This document shows, one piece after another, positions 45,143-54,140 of a stretch of DNA of 64,000 nt (its first letter is position 1; every line of letters begins with the position of its first letter). The stretch is from DASSQJ01 sp963773655 (GTDB lineage Bacteria; Actinomycetota; Actinomycetes; Actinomycetales; Dermatophilaceae), in contig CAVZBX010000003.1 of NCBI GenBank assembly GCA_963773655.1, forward strand, positions 620,001 to 684,000. Direction: 5' to 3'. The notes beneath the pieces are model-generated. The model searched no databases and was not told the origin of the DNA. It saw nothing but the letters and a program-made list of their open reading frames with translations. Position numbers and translations under genes: made by a program.

Positions 45143-47157
45143 GCGAGCTGAAGAGCCAGGAGGAGAAGGCGGCGGAGGCGCGTCGCGGACCCGCCGGAGT
45201 GCGCCGCGGCGGCCCGCCGCACGCCATGATCGGCCAACCGACCGAGAAGTCGCAGAACTTCGTGCCGAGCGCCAAGCGGGTGCTCTCGCTGCTCGAGCCG
45301 GAGCGTCTGGTCATCTCGGTCGTGCTCGCCCTCGCCGTCGGCAGCGTGGCCCTCAACGCGATCGGGCCGAAGATCCTCGGGGAGGCGACCAACCTCATCT
45401 TCGCCGGCGTGTTCGGCAGCCAGATCCCCGCCGGGGTCAGCCAGGAACAGGCGGTGGACGGGCTGCGCTCGGCGGGGCAGGACCGGCTCGCCGACATGCT
45501 CGCCGCGATGGACCACGTGGTGCCCGGGCAGGGCATCGACTTCGACGCCGTCGCGCGCGTGCTGCTCCTCGTCCTCACCATCTACGTCGTCGCCGCCCTG
45601 CTCCAGTGGCTGCAGGGCTTCCTCCTCACCGGCGCGGTCAACCGCACCATCTACGGGCTGCGCCGGGACGTCGAGGACAAGCTGAACCGCCTGCCGCTTC
45701 CGTACTTCGACGCCCAGCCCCGCGGCGAGCTGCTCAGCCGGGTCACCAACGACATCGACAACGTGGCGCAGAGCCTCCAGCAGACCCTGAGCCAGCTGGT
45801 CACCTCGCTGCTCACGGTCGTCGCGATGGTCGCGATGATGGTGTGGATCTCGCCCCTCCTCGCGGTCCTCGCCCTCGTGACGATCCCGGTGACGATGGTC
45901 GTCACCGCGATGATCGGCAAGCGCTCTCAGAAGCACTTCGTCCAGCAGTGGGCCAGCACCGGTCAGGTCGGCGCCGTCGTCGAGGAGACCTTCACCGGGC
46001 ACGAGCTGGTCAAGGTCTTCGGCCGCCAGGACGAGGCGGACCGGCAGTTCGACGAGGCCAACGGCTCCCTCCACCACGCGAGCTTCCGCGCCCAGTTCAT
46101 CAGCGGCATCATCATGCCGACGATGATGTTCATCGGGAACCTCAACTACGTCGCCATCGCCGTCGTCGGCGGCTTCCGCGTGGCCACCGGCTCGATGAGC
46201 CTCGGTGACGTCCAGGCCTTCATCCAGTACTCGCGCCAGTTCACCCAGCCCCTCACCCAGGTGGCGTCGATGGCCAACCTCATGCAGAGCGGCGTCGCCT
46301 CCGCGGAGCGGGTGTTCGAGGTCCTCGACGCCCCCGAGCAGGAGCCGGAGTCGGGCACGCCCGCGGTCATCGACGACCCGCACGGCCGGGTCGTGTTCGA
46401 GGACGTCTCGTTCTCGTACGAGCCCGACTCGCCGCTCATCGAGCGCCTCGACCTCGAGGTCGACCCCGGGCAGACGGTGGCGATCGTCGGGCCCACCGGT
46501 GCTGGCAAGACCACCCTGGTCAACCTCGTGCTGCGGTTCTACGAGCTGGACGGCGGCCGGATCACCCTCGACGGCGTCGACATCCGGGACCTCAGCCGCC
46601 ACGGGCTGCGGTCGCGGATCGGGATGGTGCTCCAGGACACCTGGCTGTTCGCCGGGACGATCCGCGAGAACATCGCGTACGGCCGCCCCGGTGCGAGCGA
46701 CGAGGAGGTGCTCGAGGCGGCCCGCGCCACCTACGTCGACCGCTTCGTCCACTCCCTCCCCGACGGCTACGACACCGTGCTCAACGCCGAGGCCGACAAC
46801 ATCAGCGCGGGCGAGCGGCAGCTCATCACCATCGCCCGGGCCTTCCTCTCCGACCCCGCGCTGCTCATCCTCGACGAGGCCACCTCGTCGGTCGACACCC
46901 GCACCGAGCTGCTGCTCCAGCAGGCGATGTCGAACCTGCGCTCGGACCGCACGAGCTTCGTCATCGCCCACCGGCTCAGCACCATCCGCGACGCCGACCT
47001 CATCCTCGTCATGGAGGACGGGCGGATCGTCGAGCGGGGCAGCCACGCCGAGCTGCTCGCCGCCGGTGGGGCGTTCGCCCGCCTCTACGCCGCGCAGTTC
47101 GAGGGCGCGGCCACCGACCCCGACGAGGAGGACGTGGTCGCGGTCCCGGCGCCGTGA
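45139..47157 (+). CDS. ABC exporter half-transporter, catalytic subunit
   Basis: A 672-residue half-transporter with a 45-residue charged N-terminus, six membrane helices and an ATPase domain. Walker A is GPTGAGKTT, Walker B LLILDEATSSVD with intact Glu, and the switch region IAHRLST with intact His. Its signature is the altered NISAGERQL rather than LSGGQ. In a heterodimer, its SAGER faces the degenerate Walker B of the first subunit, so one site is consensus and one is degenerate, the pattern known for this class. Extra residues 100-140 form an extracytoplasmic loop. ATG overlaps the previous stop (ATGA). Confidence 0.93.
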   Translation: MSELKSQEEKAAEARRGPAGVRRGGPPHAMIGQPTEKSQNFVPSAKRVLSLLEPERLVISVVLALAVGSVALNAIGPKILGEATNLIFAGVFGSQIPAGVSQEQAVDGLRSAGQDRLADMLAAMDHVVPGQGIDFDAVARVLLLVLTIYVVAALLQWLQGFLLTGAVNRTIYGLRRDVEDKLNRLPLPYFDAQPRGELLSRVTNDIDNVAQSLQQTLSQLVTSLLTVVAMVAMMVWISPLLAVLALVTIPVTMVVTAMIGKRSQKHFVQQWASTGQVGAVVEETFTGHELVKVFGRQDEADRQFDEANGSLHHASFRAQFISGIIMPTMMFIGNLNYVAIAVVGGFRVATGSMSLGDVQAFIQYSRQFTQPLTQVASMANLMQSGVASAERVFEVLDAPEQEPESGTPAVIDDPHGRVVFEDVSFSYEPDSPLIERLDLEVDPGQTVAIVGPTGAGKTTLVNLVLRFYELDGGRITLDGVDIRDLSRHGLRSRIGMVLQDTWLFAGTIRENIAYGRPGASDEEVLEAARATYVDRFVHSLPDGYDTVLNAEADNISAGERQLITIARAFLSDPALLILDEATSSVDTRTELLLQQAMSNLRSDRTSFVIAHRLSTIRDADLILVMEDGRIVERGSHAELLAAGGAFARLYAAQFEGAATDPDEEDVVAVPAP

Positions 47158-47254
47158 ACCGGGGTGTCACCACACCCCTCCTGCCGGCCGGGCGTCGCTA
47201 GCGTGGCGAGCGGTCCCGTCGGGGACCGTCGCTCGACGGGGAGGGGTGGTCGCA

Positions 47255-49054
47255 GTGGTGGCAGGTGTGGTGACGGCGGTGCCGGGGTCGGTCCCGGGGT
47301 CGGTCCCGGGCGCGGTGCGGGCGGCGGAGACGATCATCGACGCGAGCCCGGTGGACTATCTGATCCTGCTCATCTACTTCGGTTTCGTCCTCGGCATCGG
47401 CCTGCTGGCCCGGCGCTCGGTGTCGGACTCGATCGACTTCTTCCTCTCCGGGCGCTCGCTGCCCGCCTGGGTGACGGGTCTGGCGTTCATCTCCGCCAAC
47501 CTCGGTGCCGTCGAGATCATGGGGATGTCGGCGAACGGGGCCGAGATCGGCGTCCCCACGGTGCACTACTTCTGGGTGGGCGCGATCCCGGCGATGCTCT
47601 TCCTCGGTGTCGTGATGATGCCGTTCTACTACGGCTCCAAGGTGCGCTCGGTGCCGGAGTTCATGCTCCGGCGCTTCGACCGGAGGGCCCACCTCGTCAA
47701 CGCCATCTCGTTCGCGGTGGCACAGCTGCTCATCGCCGGGGTGAACCTCTTCCTGCTCGGCTCCATCGTCCAGGCCCTGCTCGGCTGGTCGCTGTGGGTG
47801 GCCCTGGTCCTCGCGGCGATCATCGTGCTGTCCTACATCACCCTGGGTGGGCTCTCGGCGGCGATCTACAACGAGGTGCTGCAGTTCTTCGTCATCGTCG
47901 CCAGCCTGCTGCCGCTCTCGCTCATCGGCCTGAGCCGAGTCGGCGGTTGGGAGGGGCTCACCCAGCGGCTCACCGAGGTGGCCACCACGGCACCGGCCGA
48001 CGCCGAGGTCCCACCGCCCGAGCAGCAGCTGAACTCGTGGCCGGGCCAGGCGCTCACCGGATTCGACAGCCCGTTCTGGTCGGTCGTCGGCATCGTCTTC
48101 GGGCTCGGCTTCGTGCTCTCCTTCGGGTACTGGACCACCAACTTCGTCGAGGTCCAGCGGGCGATGGCCTCGGACTCGATCTCCTCGGCGCGCAAGACGC
48201 CCGTCATCGGGTCCTTCCCCAAGATGTTCGTCCCGTTCATCACCATCCTGCCCGGCATGCTTGCGGCGGTGCTCGTGCCCGAGATCGTCGAGCTCAAGCA
48301 GGGCGGGAGCCCGGAGGGAGGGGCGTCGGGGCAGGGGGTGCAGTACAACGACTCACTGCTGTACCTCATGCGCGACCTGCTGCCGAACGGGTTGCTCGGC
48401 CTGGCGATCACCGGCCTGCTCGCCGCCTTCATGGCGGGCATGGCCGCGAACGTGTCGGCGTTCAACACCGTCTTCAGCTACGACCTGTGGGAGCGGTACA
48501 TCCGCAAGGACCGGTCCGACGACTACTACCTGCGCATCGGCCGGGTCGCCACCGTGGCCGCGACGGTGATCGCCGTCTTCACGGCGATCGTCGCGAGCTC
48601 GTTCGGCAACATCATGGACTACCTCCAGACGCTGTTCGGGTTCTTCAACGCCCCGCTGTTCGCCACCTTCATCCTCGGCATGTTCTGGAAGCGGATGACC
48701 CCGGCCGCCGGCTGGAGCGGCCTGGTCGCGGGCACGCTCTCCGCGGTCCTCGTCGCCTTCCTCACCGAGGACGCCTTCGGTGCCGCGAGCCTCGGGGTGA
48801 TCCCGCTGAGCGGCCAGGGCGCGGCCTTCGTCGCGGCCTCGACCGCCTTCGTCGTCGACATCGCGGTGTCGGTGGTCGTCACGATGTTCACCGCGCCGAA
48901 GCCCGTCGAGGACCTCGTCGGGCTGGTGTACTCGGAGACGCCGGTCGACCAGCGCACCGACCCGAACGAGGCCTCGTACCCGTGGTACCGGCGGACGGTC
49001 CCGCTCGCCGGCGTCGCGCTCGCGATGGTCGTCGCCCTCAACTTCCTGGTCTGA
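47255..49054 (+). CDS. Sodium:solute symporter (SSS family)
   Basis: A 599-residue SSS transporter with about 13 membrane segments. SDSIDFFLSGRSLPAWVTGLAF, NYDS-like substrate-site regions, ALGWSLWVAL and FLEVQRAMASDSISSARKTP are typical of the Na+/galactose/myo-inositol-type symporters. I chose GTG 47255 because GGGGAGG lies about 10 bases upstream; GTG 47246 and 47258 are alternatives. A TAGCGT box at 47199-47204 is a candidate -10. It is followed after nine bases by a small membrane protein and then, with an ATGA overlap, by a dienelactone hydrolase, an operon with no clear pathway. Substrate unknown. Confidence 0.82.
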   Translation: MVAGVVTAVPGSVPGSVPGAVRAAETIIDASPVDYLILLIYFGFVLGIGLLARRSVSDSIDFFLSGRSLPAWVTGLAFISANLGAVEIMGMSANGAEIGVPTVHYFWVGAIPAMLFLGVVMMPFYYGSKVRSVPEFMLRRFDRRAHLVNAISFAVAQLLIAGVNLFLLGSIVQALLGWSLWVALVLAAIIVLSYITLGGLSAAIYNEVLQFFVIVASLLPLSLIGLSRVGGWEGLTQRLTEVATTAPADAEVPPPEQQLNSWPGQALTGFDSPFWSVVGIVFGLGFVLSFGYWTTNFVEVQRAMASDSISSARKTPVIGSFPKMFVPFITILPGMLAAVLVPEIVELKQGGSPEGGASGQGVQYNDSLLYLMRDLLPNGLLGLAITGLLAAFMAGMAANVSAFNTVFSYDLWERYIRKDRSDDYYLRIGRVATVAATVIAVFTAIVASSFGNIMDYLQTLFGFFNAPLFATFILGMFWKRMTPAAGWSGLVAGTLSAVLVAFLTEDAFGAASLGVIPLSGQGAAFVAASTAFVVDIAVSVVVTMFTAPKPVEDLVGLVYSETPVDQRTDPNEASYPWYRRTVPLAGVALAMVVALNFLV

Positions 49055-49063
49055 GGAGGAGTC

Positions 49064-49351
49064 ATGGCAGACAAGCACGAGGCCGGTGCCTTCGACATCC
49101 GCAACGTCATCGGTGTCCTCATGGGCGCCTACGGCGTCATCCTCCTCCTCATGGGCATCTTCGCCGACCCCGAGACGGACAAGACCGGGGGCGTCAACGC
49201 CAACCTCTGGGCGGGCCTCGGGCTCGCCGTGGTCGGGGTGGTCTTCATCGCCTGGTCGCGGCTGCGCCCGCTCAAGGTGCCGGAGCAGGTCGAGCCGGTC
49301 GCCGACGACGAGACCCGCCCCGCTCCCCGGAAGAAGCGCGGGGACCGATGA
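49064..49351 (+). CDS. Small two-helix membrane protein, symporter-associated
   Basis: A 95-residue protein with two membrane helices (VIGVLMGAYGVILLLMGIFA and NLWAGLGLAVVGVVFIAW) and a basic C-terminus ending PRKKRGDR. It starts after GAGGAG with a seven-base gap and is followed by an ATGA overlap with the hydrolase gene. Its placement right after the symporter suggests an accessory subunit; I recognise no named family. Confidence 0.75.
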   Translation: MADKHEAGAFDIRNVIGVLMGAYGVILLLMGIFADPETDKTGGVNANLWAGLGLAVVGVVFIAWSRLRPLKVPEQVEPVADDETRPAPRKKRGDR

Positions 49352-50082
49352 GCGCCGCGCCCGGCCGCGACCTCACGCCACAGACCCGCACGGTCGACCT
49401 GGGCGGGGTGCCGGCGCACCTCGCGGTGCCGGCCGGCGAGGGGCCTTGGCCGGGTGTGGTGCTGGTCCACGAGGCGTTCGGCCTGGACGACAACATGAGG
49501 GCCCACGCGGACCGGCTCGCCCGCGCCGGCTACCTGGCCCTGGCGCCGGACCTGTTCTCCCGTGGCCGGCGGCCCGCGTGCCTGCGGGCGACCTTCGCCG
49601 CGCTCCGGCGGGGGAGCGGGGCGGCGTTCGAGGACATCGAGGCAGCCCGGGGTCGGCTGGTGGCCGACGAACGGTGCACCGGCCGGGTCGGGGTGGTCGG
49701 CTTCTGCATGGGCGGCGGCTTCGCGCTGGTCCTCGCCGGGCGGCCCGGCTGGGATGCCGCGGTCGTCAACTACGGCGCGCTCCCCGATTCGCCGGAGGCG
49801 CTCGACGGCGCCTGTCCGGTGGTCGCCAGCTACGGGGGCCGGGACCGTGGTCTGCGGGGTGCCGCCGAGCGGCTCGAGGTGGCGCTCGAGGCCCGCGGCG
49901 TCCCGCACGACGTCGTCGAGTACCCCCGCGCCGGGCACTCCTTCCTCAACCCGCTGGACCTGGCTCCGTGGTGGCTGGCCCCCGTCACCCGGTTCGTGCT
50001 CCGGGCCGGCCCGGAGCCGAACTCCGCCCGCGACGCCTGGCGCCGCATCGAGGCGTTCCTCGCGGAGCACCTCGCCGGCTGA
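49348..50082 (+). CDS. Dienelactone hydrolase family protein
   Basis: A 244-residue alpha/beta hydrolase. VLVHEAFGLDDNMRAHADRLARAGY is the N-terminal signature, GFCMGGGFAL contains the nucleophilic Cys, and the catalytic His is in YPRAGHSFLN. It is coupled to the small membrane-protein gene by an ATGA overlap. Dienelactone hydrolases act on lactones formed in aromatic catabolism; the substrate here is unknown. Confidence 0.88.
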   Translation: MSAAPGRDLTPQTRTVDLGGVPAHLAVPAGEGPWPGVVLVHEAFGLDDNMRAHADRLARAGYLALAPDLFSRGRRPACLRATFAALRRGSGAAFEDIEAARGRLVADERCTGRVGVVGFCMGGGFALVLAGRPGWDAAVVNYGALPDSPEALDGACPVVASYGGRDRGLRGAAERLEVALEARGVPHDVVEYPRAGHSFLNPLDLAPWWLAPVTRFVLRAGPEPNSARDAWRRIEAFLAEHLAG

Positions 50083-50137
50083 GGGCCCGGACGCCGCCGC
50101 ACGGGGTCGGCGGTCCGCCCCGGAGGTGGCGGTGCAC

Positions 50138-50245
50138 TCACCTCGTGCGGATGATGCCCTCCATCGCCAGGCGGCGCAGCATCCAGATGTGGGCAAGGTG
50201 CCCGGGCGATGCCGAGCAGCAGACCCCGTGGCCACCACCGCCCAT
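50138..50245 (-). CDS. Candidate small ORF, 35 residues
   Basis: ATG at 50245 to TGA at 50138-50140. About 31 of the 35 codons end in G or C, the bias of real genes here, and it contains a CC pair and a segment IWMLRRLAMEGIIRTR that reads like a folded protein end. There is no convincing ribosome binding site. It could be a small protein or the remnant of a larger gene in the gap before the antiporter. Confidence 0.3.
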   Translation of the reverse strand: MGGGGHGVCCSASPGHLAHIWMLRRLAMEGIIRTR

Positions 50246-50271
50246 CACGGCACCGGTGGATGGAGTTCGCG

Positions 50272-51540
50272 ATGGATACGACCGCCCTCGCCGTCGTCAT
50301 GGCGGCGCTGTTCCTGTGGGGGCTGGTCTCGAGGCGACTGGAGCGGGCTGACGTCACGGCGCCCATCGTGTTCGTCGTCGTCGGGGTGCTGCTCGCCGGG
50401 GCGGGGCTGGTCGACGGCCCCGAGGAGACGGCCGTCCTCACCCCGCTCGTCGAGATCACCCTCGTGTGGGTGCTCTTCTCCGACGCCGCCCGCCTGCCCC
50501 TCCAACAGCTCCGCCAGGACGTCGGCCGGTACCTGCGGCTGCTCGGGATCGGACTGCCACTCACCATCCTGCTCGGCTGGTCCGTGGCCGCCTGGTTCTT
50601 CCCCCAGCTCGGGGTCTGGCTGGCGCTCTTCGTGGGAGCGGCCCTGGCCCCCACCGACGCCGCCCTCGGCGTCCCCGTCGTGACCAACCCCGCGGTGCCG
50701 TCGCGGATCCGCCAGCTGATCACCGTCGAGAGCGGCCTCAACGACGGCATCGCCACGCCTGTCGTCATGCTGGCGATCGCCGGCGCCGCTGCCGCCTACG
50801 GCCTGGAAGAGGCGGAAGGGGCCGGCCACGCCCTCCTCCAGCTGGTCATCGGGGCGGTCGTCGGCGCCGCCGCCGGCGGGCTGGGGGGATGGCTGTTGCG
50901 TCAGGCCCGAGGGCGCCGGATCGCGGCCGAGGAGTTCGCGGGGGTCGCCGTGCTGGCCCTGGCAGCGTTCGCGTACGCGGCCGCCGTGGTGCTGGAGGGC
51001 AACGGGTTCGTCGCCGCGTTCTGCGGGGGCCTTGCCTTCGGGACGTCCGCCGGTCGCCGCGCCCCGGAGGAGCTGGTCTTCCTCGAACAGGTGAGCGGTC
51101 TGGTCTCCCTGCTCGTCTGGCTCGCGTTCGGCGCCATCGCCGTACCCATCATGGTGGGGCAGGTCGACGCGCTCGTGGTGGGCTACGCCGTCCTCGCCCT
51201 CACCGTGGTCCGCATGCTTCCCGTCGCCCTGGCGTGCATCGGCGCGCGGCTGGACCGCCGCACGGTGCTCTTCGTCGGCTGGTTCGGGCCTCGCGGACTC
51301 GCCTCACTGGTGTTCGCGCTGCTTGCCCTGGAGGCTCTGGGCCCGGTTGCCGACGAGGCCGTCGCCATCGTCGGCTTCACCGTCCTGCTCAGCGTGGTCG
51401 CGCACGGGCTGAGCGCCGCCCCGCTCGCCGCCCGCTACGGGCGGGCCGGGCCCGGCCGGTCGTCACCGGCGAGCGACGACGCTGAGGACGCGCGGGCCGG
51501 GGGGTCGTCCCACGTCCCCACCGAGGGGAGCACACCCTGA
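50272..51540 (+). CDS. Cation:proton antiporter (CPA1/NhaP-like)
   Basis: A 422-residue antiporter with about 12 membrane segments. The conserved substrate motif ALAPTDAALG and TVESGLNDGIATP are those of CPA1 Na+(K+)/H+ antiporters. The C-terminus is a 40-residue polar tail. The ATG at 50272 has GGATGGAG just upstream; an in-frame ATG at 50260 is the alternative. It is divergent from the small ORF. It lies beside a DUF2550-like membrane protein and the sulfur-related cluster; any link is inference. Confidence 0.9.
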   Translation: MDTTALAVVMAALFLWGLVSRRLERADVTAPIVFVVVGVLLAGAGLVDGPEETAVLTPLVEITLVWVLFSDAARLPLQQLRQDVGRYLRLLGIGLPLTILLGWSVAAWFFPQLGVWLALFVGAALAPTDAALGVPVVTNPAVPSRIRQLITVESGLNDGIATPVVMLAIAGAAAAYGLEEAEGAGHALLQLVIGAVVGAAAGGLGGWLLRQARGRRIAAEEFAGVAVLALAAFAYAAAVVLEGNGFVAAFCGGLAFGTSAGRRAPEELVFLEQVSGLVSLLVWLAFGAIAVPIMVGQVDALVVGYAVLALTVVRMLPVALACIGARLDRRTVLFVGWFGPRGLASLVFALLALEALGPVADEAVAIVGFTVLLSVVAHGLSAAPLAARYGRAGPGRSSPASDDAEDARAGGSSHVPTEGSTP

Positions 51541-51656
51541 GCGGCACGCGAGCCGCCGGGATCACCCCGGGGAGGTGACGGCTCGCCGAGCCGCGCCCAC
51601 GATGCTGGCAGCAGCGGGCCAGAACGACGGTGGCCCCGGACGAGTCGGAGGTCGAG

Positions 51657-52085
51657 ATGATCTGGGCAGTTCTCGCAATCCTCGGCGTCCCCCTGTGGCT
51701 GTGCGCCGTGGGGATCTCGGTCCTCGTCCTCCGGTCGCGCGCGCTGAGCGCGCGCCCGGGCAACATCCAGGTCCGCGTCCTACGGCCGGGTGCGTCCCGG
51801 TGGCGGCGCGGGCACGGCCTGTGGCTCTCCGACGTCTTCGCCTGGCGGGCCAGCCCTGCTGCGTGGGCGGAGGATCTCGTGCTTGTCAGCGCTCTCCGGA
51901 CCCGCGCTGTGAACCCGGGGGAGGCTCGGGCTCTCCGCCGCCTCGGGGACGACCCCGTCGTCGTGGAGCTCACGGATGCCCACGGGGACACCCTCACCGT
52001 CGCTGCGTCGGCCGACCGTGAAGAGACACTGGCCGGGCCCTTCTCCGCGCCCCCTGCGACGACGGCGGCCCCGCCGACCACGTGA
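51657..52085 (+). CDS. Membrane-anchored DUF2550-like protein
   Basis: A 142-residue protein. One transmembrane helix (WAVLAILGVPLWLCAVGISVLVL) is followed by a beta-rich domain containing WRRGHGLWLSDVFAWRAS, which resembles the DUF2550 pattern (G-W-x-x-G, then W-R near the middle). Family assignment is tentative. ATG with GGAGGTC six bases upstream. It is convergent with the minus-strand cluster that begins at 52211; the gap between them (52086-52210) contains a repeated GTGGGTCGG[G/A]CAG and no gene I can support. Confidence 0.55.
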   Translation: MIWAVLAILGVPLWLCAVGISVLVLRSRALSARPGNIQVRVLRPGASRWRRGHGLWLSDVFAWRASPAAWAEDLVLVSALRTRAVNPGEARALRRLGDDPVVVELTDAHGDTLTVAASADREETLAGPFSAPPATTAAPPTT

Positions 52086-52210
52086 GGCAGCCGTTGCGCG
52101 GAGCTCGGCGACGGCACGACCGGGGTGGGTCGGACAGACGGCACCACCTGCGTGGGTCGGGCAGGTGACGCAACGGGGCCGTGACGTGAGGTCGCGACCT
52201 GAGGTCCGGG

Positions 52211-52432
52211 TCATTCCTCGTCCAGGGCCCGGACCTTGCTCAGGCCCAGCCCGAGGTGCTCCAACGCCTCGAGCAGGCGGGTGAGGTCGTCGGGCGACGC
52301 CTGGTCGATGTGCAGCACGGTGTTCGCCCCGGCGGTCCCCAGCGGGCGGTGCGTCAGGGTCGTGACGGCGTCGAGCTCGGCAACGAGGTGGGCCGGGAGC
52401 CGGCCGGAGAGCACGATCTCGTACCGGCTCAT
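52211..52432 (-). CDS. Small protein with ferredoxin/ACT-like pattern (last gene of sulfur cluster)
   Basis: A 73-residue protein (starts MSRYEIVLSGRLP, ends SKVRALDEE). The pattern beta-strand, helix, two strands (TANTVLHID), a helix (DDLTRLLEALEHLGL) and a final strand resembles the small regulatory ACT-like fold. The 89-residue protein at 54141-54410 in the same cluster has the same layout. RBS GAGGAGG eight bases before the ATG. Function unknown; it is the last gene of the minus-strand cluster headed by the LAL regulator. Confidence 0.6.
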   Translation of the reverse strand: MSRYEIVLSGRLPAHLVAELDAVTTLTHRPLGTAGANTVLHIDQASPDDLTRLLEALEHLGLGLSKVRALDEE

Positions 52433-52491
52433 GCCGATGCCTCCTCGTGGCGGCTCGGGGCGGGGAGCATCTCCCGCCCCGAGCGGGTGCC

Positions 52492-52887
52492 TCAGATGCC
52501 GGCGTACTCGTGTTCGGTGACCGGGAGTCCGGCAGCGAGCCAAGCGGTGAGGCCACCCTCGAGGATCGACACGTCTGCGAACCCCATGTCCTGCAACGTG
52601 GCCGCGGCCAGGGCGGCGCGCGCCCCGGAGTGGCACACCACGATCATCGGCCGGCCGGGTTCCAGCGCCCCGGCGTGTTTCGGGCTGGCGGGGTCGGCGA
52701 AGAACTCGAGCACCCCTCGAGGTGCTGGCACCGACCCGTCGATGTGGCCGTGGTCCCACTCGGCGGAATGGCGCACGTCCACCAGCACCGCGGTGCCGGC
52801 CGTCAACCGGTCAGCCGCCTCGGCGGGGGAGACCGAGCCCACGCGCGAGCGGGCCTCCGTGATCATCTGCATGACGCCCTTGGACAT
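52492..52887 (-). CDS. Rhodanese-like sulfurtransferase
   Basis: A 131-residue single rhodanese domain. The active-site loop IVVCHSGARAA (Cys-x4-Arg) is the canonical six-residue sulfurtransferase loop, after GHIDGSVPAPRG and before the C-terminal GGLTAW. It moves sulfane sulfur via a cysteine persulfide. I choose the ATG at 52887 since GAGGAG is about nine bases upstream; ATG 52896 is an alternative. It lies 34 bases after the DszB-like desulfinase, suggesting a common route for the released sulfur. Confidence 0.9.
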   Translation of the reverse strand: MSKGVMQMITEARSRVGSVSPAEAADRLTAGTAVLVDVRHSAEWDHGHIDGSVPAPRGVLEFFADPASPKHAGALEPGRPMIVVCHSGARAALAAATLQDMGFADVSILEGGLTAWLAAGLPVTEHEYAGI

Positions 52888-52921
52888 CTCAGTCATCTCC
52901 TCATGTCGCTTCGCGGTCGGG

Positions 52922-54094
52922 TCACCCGAGCCGGACGCCGTCGACCTCGAGCCCGCCACCGGCCGGCAGCTTGCTCCAGCTCCTGCGCTCCCACTCCTCC
53001 TCGAGGACCTCCGCGGCGGCCTTCTCGAGGAACTCGGGACGGGCCCACTCGTCGACGTCGAAGTCGTTCTTGATGTAGCCGTGGCTGAACATGAAGTCCT
53101 TGCCGATCTTGATGGTCTGCATGTTCATCGCGCTCAGGCTCGGCACCATGTCGACGTCCTTGATGCCCTGGTACGTGTCCTCCGCGTGGAGATAGAACGT
53201 CTGGCGGTTGAGGATGGCGCCGGCGGCACGCTTGTGCTCGTTCGCCCAGCGGCCGACCTTGACCATGGCCTTCATGTACGCGAGGACGAGCTCGGGGTGC
53301 TCGTCGGCCATGACGTCGGTGCACGTGATGACGGCCGGGGTGTTCGCGACCTGGAGGCGCCAGTCGGGGTAGCGGGACAGGTCTTCGACCATCGCCAGCT
53401 GACCGGTCGCCTCCTGCAGGTGCTGGAACACCTTGCTCTGGGTGTAGATGGCGTCGACGGAACCAGCCAGGAGTGCCTTCTCCAGCGGTCGGAACGCGTA
53501 GTCGTGCTTGTGGTCGCGTCGCATCCACAGCTCGGACGGGTTGTTCATCTGGACCTGGAGCATCTCCGGCTTGTCGTACCAGTCGTCCGGGTAGGGGAAC
53601 TCGACCAGCTCGATGTCGTCCATCGTCATCCCGTGGAGCATGAGCATGTTCTCGATGCCCATGTGCTCCTGGATGCGCCACCAGTCGTTCTTGATCGTGT
53701 TCAGGCTCTTGCTGATGCCGATCTTCTTGCCCTTGAGGTCCTCCATGCGGAAGATGCGGTCGCTCGCGCGCACAGCCATGCAGCCGCCCTCGTAGACCCA
53801 CGTGGCGCCCAGCAGCACCGTCCGACGCAGGTCGGCGTGCACGTGGATGGGCGGGTAGAGACCGCCGAAGCGGATCAGGTTGTCGAGGTTGTGGATGTAG
53901 TGGGGGTACCAGTTGTTCTCCGGGGCGTGCCTGAAGTAGGCGTACTCGACGCCGATCTTCTTGTACTCCTCGCGGCACCATCCCAGTTCCTGGTCCACGT
54001 TGTTGGCGGACACCATGGGACAGTTGGTGAACCAGACCTCGTTCCAGTCCAGTGGAACGGTGGTGGCCACCCTGGGCGTGTCGGTGACGGTCAT
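52922..54094 (-). CDS. DszB-like sulfinate desulfinase (substrate-binding-protein fold)
   Basis: A 390-residue protein without a signal peptide. It follows 2'-hydroxybiphenyl-2-sulfinate desulfinase (DszB): TNCP with the catalytic Cys (DszB SNCP), then His ten residues before Arg in HYIHNLDNLIRFGG (DszB H60 and R70), RFGGLYPP, the DLKGKKIGISKS domain (DszB DLAGRRIGVSAS) and the C-terminal DEWARPEFL (DszB DQWAAPEFL). DszB removes sulfite from aryl sulfinates. The fold resembles ABC periplasmic binding proteins of the NMT1 family, so a non-catalytic binding role is the alternative. No DszA or DszC is in the window. ATG at 54094 has AAGGAG six bases upstream. Confidence 0.75.
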   Translation of the reverse strand: MTVTDTPRVATTVPLDWNEVWFTNCPMVSANNVDQELGWCREEYKKIGVEYAYFRHAPENNWYPHYIHNLDNLIRFGGLYPPIHVHADLRRTVLLGATWVYEGGCMAVRASDRIFRMEDLKGKKIGISKSLNTIKNDWWRIQEHMGIENMLMLHGMTMDDIELVEFPYPDDWYDKPEMLQVQMNNPSELWMRRDHKHDYAFRPLEKALLAGSVDAIYTQSKVFQHLQEATGQLAMVEDLSRYPDWRLQVANTPAVITCTDVMADEHPELVLAYMKAMVKVGRWANEHKRAAGAILNRQTFYLHAEDTYQGIKDVDMVPSLSAMNMQTIKIGKDFMFSHGYIKNDFDVDEWARPEFLEKAAAEVLEEEWERRSWSKLPAGGGLEVDGVRLG

Positions 54095-54140
54095 GACGGG
54101 CTCCTTCCTCGCTCTCGCAGCCGGCCTGGTGGCCGGGGCC

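Noticed and set aside
44884..47046. 720-residue minus-strand frame opposite the second ABC gene
   Set aside because: Low-complexity antisense frame with no domains.
52086..52210. Possible CPTH repeat peptide on the minus strand
   Set aside because: The repeats arise from a short DNA duplication (GTGGGTCGG) and there is no start or RBS of quality.
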